NCBI GenBank assembly: GCA_937900965.1
Contig: CALCGJ010000289.1
Span: 1-43,893, forward strand
Direction: 5' to 3'
Source: an uncultured Bacteroidota bacterium
Lineage (GTDB): Bacteria > Bacteroidota > Bacteroidia > Bacteroidales > FEN-979
DNA length: 43,893 bases
The notes under the pieces are model-generated. The model did not search any database. It was not told the origin of the DNA and worked only from the letters and a program-made list of their open reading frames with translations. Shown here one piece after another: positions 20,625 through 28,923 of the stretch. How positions within the stretch are numbered: position 1 is the first letter of the stretch; each line of letters begins with the position of its first letter. The position numbers were made by a program, and so were the translations under genes.

Positions 20625-20703
20625 TTTGATTGTAATTCTTACTAAACTTCCCGACCTGCTCCCCCTTCTCCCCTACCAGTTTCACGACCTAGATCCCGCT
20701 TGC
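20625..20703 (-). pseudogene. Relic of a second T9SS C-terminal sorting domain
   Basis: Minus-strand translation ASGI*VVKLVGEKGEQVGKFSKN, closely matching PSGVYIVKLVGVKGVQMGKFVKQ of the adjacent gene, with TAG at the position of the conserved Tyr. Confidence 0.75.
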
Positions 20704-21196
20704 AAAGCGATAAAATATTCCAAAGTTTATTCCAATGCGATCCTTAAAGAAGTTCCCTTCCTTCAATGAATAGTAATATAGTGGTTCAATTGCAACAGCA
20801 ATAGAGTTTATTCTATACTGCAAGCCGAAACCAATATTTAGGTAGACATTATTTACGTTTATTGATTTGTCTATTTTTGTTTCTGTTTAAGAAATTGTAG
20901 CTTAATTGTAGTTCAGTTTGGATAAGGTGATAATAATGAAGATCAGGCATTAATCTATCTATTCCAATATCCCAGCCAAGTCTATCATATTTCTCTGGAG
21001 CATATCCAATGCCGAGAATTACCGATAGATTTTTATATAATACGATGCTTGATTTGGCTGAAATCGAATAGTTGAACCAATTTATATCCCTGTTTTTAAA
21101 ACTCCAGTTTGGTTGAAATGTTAATCCAACCTGCACTTGCGACATAGCTTGCAGAATCATAAGGCAGATTACGGATGTCATTACCGCTTTTTTCAT
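20689..21196 (-). pseudogene. Outer-membrane beta-barrel-like protein, frame-disrupted
   Basis: Frame 1 MKKAVMTSVICLMILQAMSQVQVGLTFQPNW...LSYNFLNRNKN, then frame 2 KIDKSINVNNVYLNIGFGLQYRINSIAVAIEPLYYYSLKEGNFFKDRIGINFGIFYRFASGI*; shift at the A5 run 20874-20878. Confidence 0.7.
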
Positions 21197-21213
21197 AATC
21201 GTACAATAATAAC

Positions 21214-21350
21214 GGCTAACGGGAGGCCGGCAGCCGCTGGCCGGGCGTTGATTGGGTTGGCCTGTGTGTTCGTTTTTTCTTCATTTACTTTTCTGCTACC
21301 AACTTTGGATCACATTGGCCGGTATGATCGGCTGATGGCTTGTTAGTGCC
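21214..21350 (-). other. attC-like imperfect inverted repeat downstream of the PIN toxin
   Basis: + strand GGCTAACgggagGCCggCAGCCG (21214-21236) versus CGGCTGatGGCttGTTAGTGCC (21329-21350), with CTAAC/GTTAG ends. Confidence 0.45.
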
Positions 21351-21358
21351 AGACCCAA

Positions 21359-21769
21359 TTAGAAGTTAATAAAATCCTGAGCTGTCATGACAGCCATCTG
21401 CGCTTTTTTATAGTCCTTCAGATTTCGTGTAAGAAGGATTTCAATATCATTTTCCAAAGCACAGAAATATTGAATTGCATCCTCAAAGTCAGAGAATTCA
21501 GAATTTAATGCTAAATCAACAATTTTCTCATTTAAAGGTAATATACGCACTATAAGCCTGAGTTTCCGTAGGGCTTGTTTTGCCCCCTGGGATGAAAGTT
21601 GTTTTGATAATAAATAGTGGAGATTTGCTATCGATAAAGCCGAAATGAAAATTTTGATCTTCCCTTCATCTGCTTTTGTGAACAACTTGGCTGCTGCTTG
21701 GTAGTAAGGATCACGGTTGGCGAGCAGATCATAAATAATGTCAGTATCAACAAAGACGACTGTTTTCAT
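21359..21769 (-). CDS. PIN domain-containing protein (VapC-like toxin)
   Basis: 136 aa; VFVDTDIIYDLLANRDPYY ... SALSIANLHYLL ... SEFSDFEDAIQYFCALE. Confidence 0.9.
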   Translation of the reverse strand: MKTVVFVDTDIIYDLLANRDPYYQAAAKLFTKADEGKIKIFISALSIANLHYLLSKQLSSQGAKQALRKLRLIVRILPLNEKIVDLALNSEFSDFEDAIQYFCALENDIEILLTRNLKDYKKAQMAVMTAQDFINF

Positions 21770-22011
21770 AAATATTTCTCATTAAGGTGTTTATGAAAGT
21801 CTTCTTTGCTTTTGTAATCTGCCGGTACATGAATAATCCCGCTCAGTGATTTAATTAAAGGAGAGATTTCTTCCTCCTCTTCAGATTCAGAAGTTATAGC
21901 AGCCAAAAAGTTCTCGATTATCTTTGAGAGACTAGTTTCATGATCTGCAGCATATTTTTTTGCTTGATCAATAACCCGCTTTTTCAATCTTAAGGTCAGT
22001 TTTGTATCCAT
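21766..22011 (-). CDS. DUF6364 family protein (antitoxin-like)
   Basis: 81 aa MDTKLTLRLKKRVIDQAKKYAADHETSLSKIIENFL; 4-nt overlap with PIN gene. Confidence 0.85.
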   Translation of the reverse strand: MDTKLTLRLKKRVIDQAKKYAADHETSLSKIIENFLAAITSESEEEEEISPLIKSLSGIIHVPADYKSKEDFHKHLNEKYL

Positions 22012-22031
22012 GATTATATTGTTTAGACGTA

Positions 22032-22062
22032 CAAAGATACAATATTAATACGTATAAGTCAA
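22032..22062 (-). promoter_or_regulatory. Promoter of the toxin-antitoxin pair
   Basis: Minus strand TTG-N20-TATCTTTG; the spacer contains the palindrome ATACGTAT (22048-22055). Confidence 0.55.
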
Positions 22063-22196
22063 GTAAAAAGTAAACATGGGTTTGGCACTTTTCAACAATC
22101 TATTGTTGGCAAATATTTACAGTGTCAGGATTTATCGGTTTGACTATCAATAACTTTACTGAACGAGTTACTGTTTTTCACAAAAAAAGGATTCCC

Positions 22197-22946
22197 ATGA
22201 AACGATCTGTTAGTATCGCAATGGTTTTGCTGGCGTTGTCATTTATTACACCTGTGAGTTATTCACAACAACAAACAATTTCCCCGGAGGATAAAGCATT
22301 TCTCATTGAGTTTCTCCCTAAGGTAGTCGCTGTAAATCAGGATATTAAGGCCGAAAGAAACAAGATTCTTGCATGTAAGAAAGAATATCAGAAAACCGGC
22401 AAGCTAACTCAGGAAGCTGAGATCTATTTGTCGAAAACATCATCGAATTACAGTGTAAACTCCTTCAAATTAGATAGTGATAATGATAAATCGGCGTTCC
22501 AGCAGGAGTTCCATGATCTGCTGCTGAGAGTAGACATAATTCCACCAAAACTTGTAATGGCTCAGGCGATCTGTGAGTCGGCCTGGGGAAGATCCTATTT
22601 CGCGAAACATGGGAATAATTTTTTCGGGATTCACTGTTATTCAAAAGGATGCGGGCTGATTCCATCCGGCAATCCGAATGCAGGGTTCGAAGTTAAGTCC
22701 TATCCAACTGTTGAAGCAGGGATTGCTGACTACATCCATACCCTCAATACAGTTTCTGCCTATGCTCAAATCAGAAGCATGAGAGCACAGATGCGGAAAC
22801 AAAATCAACCGGTGAATGCTTCAAAACTGGCTGAAGGCCTCGTCAGATATTCTCAGAAAGGTGAATCGTATGTCACACTGATTCAAAACCTGATACGCAA
22901 CTACGTACCGGAGGATGTTGAATCTTTCGTTGAAAAAAACATGTAG
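22197..22946 (+). CDS. Glucosaminidase domain-containing protein (Bax-like)
   Basis: Signal peptide MKRSVSIAMVLLALSFITPVSYSQ; PKLVMAQAICESAWGRSYFAKHGNNFFGIHCYSKGCG. Confidence 0.9.
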   Translation: MKRSVSIAMVLLALSFITPVSYSQQQTISPEDKAFLIEFLPKVVAVNQDIKAERNKILACKKEYQKTGKLTQEAEIYLSKTSSNYSVNSFKLDSDNDKSAFQQEFHDLLLRVDIIPPKLVMAQAICESAWGRSYFAKHGNNFFGIHCYSKGCGLIPSGNPNAGFEVKSYPTVEAGIADYIHTLNTVSAYAQIRSMRAQMRKQNQPVNASKLAEGLVRYSQKGESYVTLIQNLIRNYVPEDVESFVEKNM

Positions 22947-22950
22947 GGAT

Positions 22951-23358
22951 TTAGTTCTCCTTTTCTCGTTCCAAATATTTCTTAATCATCTTGATCATGT
23001 CATTGGCAGGGATGGGTTTGGCTATAAAATCCCAGCAGCCGGCAGAGTAAGCAGCTTTTTGGTCATCCTCAGAAGCATAAGCTGTTTGAGCAATGACAGG
23101 CAGATCCTTCCGAATCGAGGTGATAACCCGTGTGGCATCCAGACCGTTCATCCCCGGGAGCCTGACATCCATCAATACAATTTCAATTTCAGGATGGGCG
23201 TTGCACAGGTTTATTGCCTGTTGCCCTTCCAGAGCATGGAAAATGGTTACGTGGGTTGGTCTTAGGAGCACATCAAGATAACTGAAGCAAATCTGATCAT
23301 CTTCAACAATCAGAATGTTTCTGCCCTGCCAATTGATATCGCCTCGTACACTAGTCAT
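22951..23358 (-). CDS. Stand-alone response regulator receiver domain protein
   Basis: NILIVEDDQ, VLMDVRLPGMNG, QTAYA, KPI phosphoacceptor residues; no output domain. Confidence 0.9.
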   Translation of the reverse strand: MTSVRGDINWQGRNILIVEDDQICFSYLDVLLRPTHVTIFHALEGQQAINLCNAHPEIEIVLMDVRLPGMNGLDATRVITSIRKDLPVIAQTAYASEDDQKAAYSAGCWDFIAKPIPANDMIKMIKKYLEREKEN

Positions 23359-24496
23359 TTAAAAAAGATCTTGAAATGATTATTTTTTGAATCTCTGAAG
23401 TCCCTTCATAGATCTGGGTCAGCTTGGCTTCCCTCATGAGCCTCTCTACATGGTACTCTTTGACATACCCATAACCGCCATGGATCTGCACAGCCTGTGT
23501 AGTTACTTCCATAGCAATATCGGCACAATACTGCTTGGCCATGGCTGCCTCAACGGTATAGGGTTTATGCTGATCTTTCATCCAGCCAGCTTTGAGAAGC
23601 AACAATTGGGCAGTCTCTATCTTAACAGCCATATCGGAAATTTTGAAGGCAATCGCCTGGTGGTGACCTATCTCCTTCCCAAAAGCTTTCCTCTCCCTGG
23701 CATACTGAACGGCACGTTCAAAGGCTCCCATTGCAATACCCAATGCCTGGGAAGCAATTCCGATTCGTCCCGAGTTGAGAATTTTCATAGCGATCTTGAA
23801 TCCTGCGCCATCTTCACCAAGGCGATTCTGTTTTGGCACTTTCACATCTGAGAACATAACCGAATGGGTATCGGAGCTGCGCATCCCCATTTTATTCTCA
23901 TGAGGACCCAAGGTGATCCCTGGTGTATTTTTTTCAACTATAAACGCATTGATCCCCTTGTTTTTCTTTTCCGGATTTGTGTGTGCAATCAGCATGTATA
24001 TATCGGCACAATTGGCATTGGAGATCCAGTTCTTTACACCGTTAACAAGGTAATAATCCCCCTGGTCAGTAGCTTGTGTCCGTTGCATGGTAGCATCGGA
24101 ACCAGCTTCTGGTTCAGAGAGTAAAAAAGCGCCCAGATTCTCTCCGGTCGCCATCTTCGGCAGATATTTCTCTTTCTGCTCTTCCGTACCAAACTGTTCT
24201 ATTGGATTGTTCACCAAAGAGTTGTGCACCGACATCAAAACAGCTACGGAAGCATCAATTTTTGAGATCTCCTCTATGGCCAGAATATAGGCGATTGTAT
24301 CCATCCCAACTCCCAGGTACTTTGGGTCGACCATCAGGCCAAAAAAACCCAGTTCCCCTAAAAGTTTTATCTGCCTGGTAGCGAGAATACCCTTTTCGTC
24401 GCGCTCCAGAACATCAGGGAGAAGTTCCCGTTCGGCAAAATCACGGGCAGCCTGACGAAGCATCAGTTGTTCTTCAGTAAAATCAAAGTTCAGCAT
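23351..24496 (-). CDS. Acyl-CoA dehydrogenase family protein
   Basis: 381 aa; FLLSEPEAGSDATMQRTQA, QIHGGYGYVKEYHVERLMREAKLTQIYEGTSEIQ. Confidence 0.96.
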   Translation of the reverse strand: MLNFDFTEEQLMLRQAARDFAERELLPDVLERDEKGILATRQIKLLGELGFFGLMVDPKYLGVGMDTIAYILAIEEISKIDASVAVLMSVHNSLVNNPIEQFGTEEQKEKYLPKMATGENLGAFLLSEPEAGSDATMQRTQATDQGDYYLVNGVKNWISNANCADIYMLIAHTNPEKKNKGINAFIVEKNTPGITLGPHENKMGMRSSDTHSVMFSDVKVPKQNRLGEDGAGFKIAMKILNSGRIGIASQALGIAMGAFERAVQYARERKAFGKEIGHHQAIAFKISDMAVKIETAQLLLLKAGWMKDQHKPYTVEAAMAKQYCADIAMEVTTQAVQIHGGYGYVKEYHVERLMREAKLTQIYEGTSEIQKIIISRSFLND

Positions 24497-24504
24497 TGAT
24501 CAAT

Positions 24505-25452
24505 CTATTTGAAATAGAGGTTGGTTAGCTCGTCTAGTATCTCGTTAAATTCTTTCATAATCTCCTCAACAATTTCCCCGGCTGGTTTCATCTCCCGGAT
24601 CAATCCGGATACCTGTCCAATCTCAAGTTCTCCTTCGACCGTGTCGCCCTCCAGCATCCCTTTTTGTGCACGCCCTTTTCCCAACAGGAGGGCCAATTCT
24701 TCGGCAGAAGCCCCTGTATCCTCCAGTTTACGCACCTCATGGTAGAACTTATTCTTCAGTAATCTGACAGACCCCAGCCGCTTCAATGAAAGCATCGTAT
24801 CTCCGTCAGCTGCCTCCAGTATCATCTGCTTGAAAGCAGAATGCGCCGAGGATTCTGGCGTAGCCACAAAACGACTGCCTACCTGAACTCCTTCAGCACC
24901 CAGGACCAGGGCGGCAAGCATACTTCGCCCCGAAGCGATTCCACCTGCAGCAATCAGAGGAAGATCTGTCATCTCCCGGATCTGGGGAATCAATACCATT
25001 GTTGTTGTCTCCTCTTTGCCATTGTGGCCGCCGGCCTCAAAGCCTTCAGCTACGATAGCATCCACTCCTGCATCCTGGCACTTCAGGGCAAATTTAACAT
25101 TTGCAACAACATGCACTACAGTGAAGCCTTTATCTTTCAGGTATTGAGTCCATTTCGCCGGATTACCAGCAGAAGTGAATATGACGTTCACTCCCTCTGC
25201 CTCAAGGATGCTGAACTTTTCGTCATTCCTCTCATACATGAGTGGTATATTGACTCCAAATGGATTATTGGTGGCTTCTTTACATTTCCTCACCTGTTCA
25301 CGTAACAGATCGGGGTGCATGGAGCCGGAGCCGATAAGGCCCAGGCCGCCAGCATTGCTGACGGCCGAAGCCAATTTCCAGCCGCTGCACCAAATCATGC
25401 CGGCTTGTATCAATGGATAACGGATGTCGAACAAACTGGTAATCCGGTTCAT
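24505..25452 (-). CDS. Nitronate monooxygenase / FabK-like flavin oxidoreductase
   Basis: 315 aa; PLIQAGMIWCSGWKLASAVSNAGGLGLIGSGSM, AEGFEAGGHNG, PLIAAGGIASGRSMLAALVLGAEGVQVGSRF. Confidence 0.88.
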   Translation of the reverse strand: MNRITSLFDIRYPLIQAGMIWCSGWKLASAVSNAGGLGLIGSGSMHPDLLREQVRKCKEATNNPFGVNIPLMYERNDEKFSILEAEGVNVIFTSAGNPAKWTQYLKDKGFTVVHVVANVKFALKCQDAGVDAIVAEGFEAGGHNGKEETTTMVLIPQIREMTDLPLIAAGGIASGRSMLAALVLGAEGVQVGSRFVATPESSAHSAFKQMILEAADGDTMLSLKRLGSVRLLKNKFYHEVRKLEDTGASAEELALLLGKGRAQKGMLEGDTVEGELEIGQVSGLIREMKPAGEIVEEIMKEFNEILDELTNLYFK

Positions 25453-26690
25453 TCAGCTTTTTTGAAAACTATCGAGACAAGGGATTTATCGTCTCCTCCC
25501 ATGTTTATAGTTAATCCGTAAGGACGTTCTGCAGTAATAGGAATCTGTGAGTCACCCGCTTTGCCGGTTAACTGTTCCCAGATGGTTATCGCCTGGTGAA
25601 CACCGGTAGCACCGGTAGGATGGCCCCAGCCAACAAGACCTCCGGTTGTGTTAAAGGGCACCTTCCCGGTCCGCTTGGTATTTCCCTGGATTACAAACTC
25701 AGCGCCACCACCATGTGGTGCAAACCCGATAGCCTCTACAGCCAGGATGCCTGCAATGCTGAAACAATCGTGGCACTCAACGGTACCTAACTGCTCCTTC
25801 GTAATCCCGGCTGATTCGAGCGCTTTCCTGACCGCTTCGCGTGTAGTAGCAAGGATTGTAGGATCATCCGGTGGCTTCGTAATATCATCTTCAGCCTGAC
25901 CCATCCCGATAACCTCAATCGCTTCACTTTTTGGAATTCCAATCCGCTTCAATCCCTCTTCAGAGACCACTGCAATAGCGGAAGCTCCGTCAGAAACCTT
26001 GGAACAGTCATACACGTTCAGACTGTCAACAAAACCCCGTGGGTTGGGATTCATCATACCACAGGACTGAAGCTCCTCGGAAGAGTTGTGATACTCCTGC
26101 GCGGTTGGACAAAGCCTGGCATTTTCAATTGCATTCACATACCATTGCGCCATGGCTTCACGTGGCTTCTCTTTGCCATATTTTTCCTGGTATGCCTTAG
26201 CCCTGTCGCTGAATTTGCCAGGAAAATAATAAGCATGTCCCTCTTTACGATCTTTTGCCCATCCGGCAGCAGCAAGGATATCGGCGCCATAGATTGCTTT
26301 GACCGTGTTTTGAACCTCTACTCCTAAAACCAGTACTACATCAGCTGTTTCAGCCAACACCGACCTGATTCCGGTGGCAAGTGCCAGGGCTCCGGAACCG
26401 CAGGCACCCTCTACACGAACAGCCGGTTTGTAGCGTAAATCGGGATCAATATAAGGCATGAAGGCTGCCAGGTTACCCTGACGGTTGAAACGGGATGCGA
26501 TAAAGTTGCCAATAACCGACTCATCCACATTTTTGGCTCCTCCAATTTGTTTCAGAACACCCTGACCAGCTTCACGGATATACTCTTCCAGTCCCGGTCG
26601 CGGCTTTTTTGGATTGAACTCTTTCCTGCCGGTACCTAACGAAATGGTGTTATAACCAGCAACCATATATACTTTTTTGCGTAATTTCAT
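25449..26690 (-). CDS. Thiolase domain-containing protein (acetyl-CoA acetyltransferase / SCP-x type)
   Basis: 413 aa; VEGACGSGALALATG, CHDCFSIAGILAVEAIG, NTTGGLVGWGHPTGATG. Confidence 0.9.
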   Translation of the reverse strand: MKLRKKVYMVAGYNTISLGTGRKEFNPKKPRPGLEEYIREAGQGVLKQIGGAKNVDESVIGNFIASRFNRQGNLAAFMPYIDPDLRYKPAVRVEGACGSGALALATGIRSVLAETADVVLVLGVEVQNTVKAIYGADILAAAGWAKDRKEGHAYYFPGKFSDRAKAYQEKYGKEKPREAMAQWYVNAIENARLCPTAQEYHNSSEELQSCGMMNPNPRGFVDSLNVYDCSKVSDGASAIAVVSEEGLKRIGIPKSEAIEVIGMGQAEDDITKPPDDPTILATTREAVRKALESAGITKEQLGTVECHDCFSIAGILAVEAIGFAPHGGGAEFVIQGNTKRTGKVPFNTTGGLVGWGHPTGATGVHQAITIWEQLTGKAGDSQIPITAERPYGLTINMGGDDKSLVSIVFKKAE

Positions 26691-26707
26691 CTTATGTCCT
26701 CCTTTGT

Positions 26708-28045
26708 TTAGTCCAGGAAATTATTGATAGGTCCATATGCATGAAAGAAACCGGTTAACAGTACCGTATTGACATCTTTCTCTGCAAAAGCCACTTTGTC
26801 GGCAACCAGCTGCAATCCGATCTCTTTAGATCGTCTGGCATATTCTTTTGCAAGCCTGGCACCAACGGTATCCATGGTTTTAATTTCATCGAAGATCGTT
26901 TTGAGCATATCCTCTGACTTGCCCGAAAATGCAACGCTCTTCCATGGCTGTATGGATCGTGGCATTGCACCGAGTTTTTCATCACATGAAGCCTGGAAAT
27001 CAGAAATCAAATCATACTTTTTGGTGTCAGGATTGTAAACAGCAACAGGCCTCCCTTTTTCATATTTCAGGATTCCATCCTTCTGTGAACCGTCGGAAAA
27101 CTGACCACCCAGCACACCCTGCCCGATCAATCTGTCGAGGAAGTCGCTGTGAAGATCTTCATCCTTGAGGAATGGGTTCATCACACTCATAATGTATTGA
27201 CAGACATCCACGCCCACGTAATCGATCAACTGGAAAATACCCATGGGCCGAACAAGATAATCCTGGCTCACTTTGTTGATCATGTAAATCGCTTCAGGAA
27301 GGGAAACATCTTTGGCAAACTTCTCAGCTTCACCAATCCCGTGCAATGCATCTCTCATGAAATGGCCATTTCCCACAAAACCTGCGAAATCGGCAGAAGG
27401 AACGACAACTTTACGAAGGCTTTTTGCATATTGGAGAGCAAACTCTTCCACTTCGGGAAGTGTATGAGCACTCTTGATCACTTCAACCAGCTTCTGAACA
27501 GCCGGTGGATTGTAAAAATGAAATCCGATGATCCTTCCACCAAGATTGGCTTTTTCGTCAAGCTGTGTGATGGGAATGGATGAGGTATTTGTGAAGTACC
27601 AGGGTTTGTGGGAATTGTTCTTATCCAGCTGAGAAAGGAGCTTCACCTTCAGTTCCGGATCTTCTTTAATTGCTTCGAAGATCAATGTGGAGTTGTAGGC
27701 AACTTCCAGGTTCACAGATGGGCGAATGGTCACCATAACATCGTCTACATACTGCATGATAATCTCTTCGTTATCAATCAGGTCAGCACGATCAGCATAA
27801 ACTGCTCTGAGCTGAACAGTTTTTTTCTCTGCAGCTTTCAGTGCCTGTGCTCTGATGTATCTCATCAAACCGGCAAGGGCTTCACTGGACACATCAATTG
27901 CGTTGATCACAAAAACCTTTCCCCTGTTTTCGGGTTTCAGGCTGAGATCAACCATCTCCAGTGCTGTAAGCAGCAGAATTCCGCTTCCCATCTTTCCGGC
28001 GGCTCCGAGCACTGTGACATTGGATAATCTTTCTGTGTAGTTCAT
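26708..28045 (-). CDS. 3-hydroxyacyl-CoA dehydrogenase family protein
   Basis: 445 aa; VLGAAGKMGSGI, IIGFHFYNPPAVQKLVEVI, DFAGFVGNGHFMRDALHGI. Confidence 0.92.
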   Translation of the reverse strand: MNYTERLSNVTVLGAAGKMGSGILLLTALEMVDLSLKPENRGKVFVINAIDVSSEALAGLMRYIRAQALKAAEKKTVQLRAVYADRADLIDNEEIIMQYVDDVMVTIRPSVNLEVAYNSTLIFEAIKEDPELKVKLLSQLDKNNSHKPWYFTNTSSIPITQLDEKANLGGRIIGFHFYNPPAVQKLVEVIKSAHTLPEVEEFALQYAKSLRKVVVPSADFAGFVGNGHFMRDALHGIGEAEKFAKDVSLPEAIYMINKVSQDYLVRPMGIFQLIDYVGVDVCQYIMSVMNPFLKDEDLHSDFLDRLIGQGVLGGQFSDGSQKDGILKYEKGRPVAVYNPDTKKYDLISDFQASCDEKLGAMPRSIQPWKSVAFSGKSEDMLKTIFDEIKTMDTVGARLAKEYARRSKEIGLQLVADKVAFAEKDVNTVLLTGFFHAYGPINNFLD

Positions 28046-28061
28046 AAGTTATTATTGTTAA

Positions 28062-28832
28062 TTACCAATTAGGTTTTCTTTTTTCTAAAAATGCCTTCAT
28101 CCCCTCCCCTGATTCACCGTTACCGAACAGGGCTCCGAATTCCTCTGCTTCAAGACGACAGGCATCTTCAAAGTTCATGTGAATCCCTTTTCGGGTCACC
28201 TCTTTGGCCATTTTCACTGCCTTTGGTCCTTTTGTTGAAATCCTGCCAGCTAAGGCCTTGGCTTCAGCAAGCAGCTCTTCCGGCTCAAACACTTTCTGTA
28301 CCAGTCCCATCCGCAATGCATCGTCGGCTGTGATCATATCGCCCGAAAGAATAATGTATAAGGCATTGGAAATACCAACAATGCGGGAAAGACGCTGAGT
28401 GCCAGCATAGCCCGGGATCAACCCAAGGCCAACCTCAGGCTGACTGAATTTGGCTTTACTGCTCGCAACGCGAAAATCACATGCCATTGCCAGTTCACAT
28501 CCGCCTCCAAGGGCGAATCCATTGATGGCAGCAATCACCGGAGTTTTGAAATTTTCCAGCCGGCTAAACGTATTCTGTCCGGTTAGTGAAAAACTTTTAG
28601 CCTTATCATAATTCATCCCCGACATCTCTGCAATATCGGCACCGGCAACAAAAGCCTTGTCGACCCCGGTAAGTATCACAGCTTTGATCGATTCATCTCT
28701 ATCCAGAAGATCCAGAATATGATTCATCTCTACAAAAAAATTGGTATTCAAGGCATTTAGAACCTCAGGCCGATTTATGGTGATGACAGCAATACCATGA
28801 TCTACGTCCAGTTTTAAAACTTTATATTCCAT
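28062..28832 (-). CDS. Enoyl-CoA hydratase/isomerase family protein
   Basis: 256 aa; AINGFALGGGCELAMACDFRVASSKAKFSQPEVGLGLIPGYAGTQRL. Confidence 0.95.
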   Translation of the reverse strand: MEYKVLKLDVDHGIAVITINRPEVLNALNTNFFVEMNHILDLLDRDESIKAVILTGVDKAFVAGADIAEMSGMNYDKAKSFSLTGQNTFSRLENFKTPVIAAINGFALGGGCELAMACDFRVASSKAKFSQPEVGLGLIPGYAGTQRLSRIVGISNALYIILSGDMITADDALRMGLVQKVFEPEELLAEAKALAGRISTKGPKAVKMAKEVTRKGIHMNFEDACRLEAEEFGALFGNGESGEGMKAFLEKRKPNW

Positions 28833-28923
28833 TCGGTTTAGGGTTTAATCATTATATCTGTGAAAAGATAAACAAATATAAAAAAAAGTCTGCATCTTTG
28901 TCTAAACTCCAAAAATATATAAA

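Noticed and set aside
20622-20685. 510-aa start (GTG 20685) for the T9SS protein
   Set aside because: It would place a T9SS tail-like sequence before the signal peptide; ATG 20622 directly gives a canonical signal peptide.
22084-22110. Sigma-54-like TGGCAC motif and CAACAAT/ATTGTTG inverted repeat upstream of the glucosaminidase gene
   Set aside because: The -12 half (TTGC at correct spacing) is missing; the 7-bp repeat alone is weak evidence.
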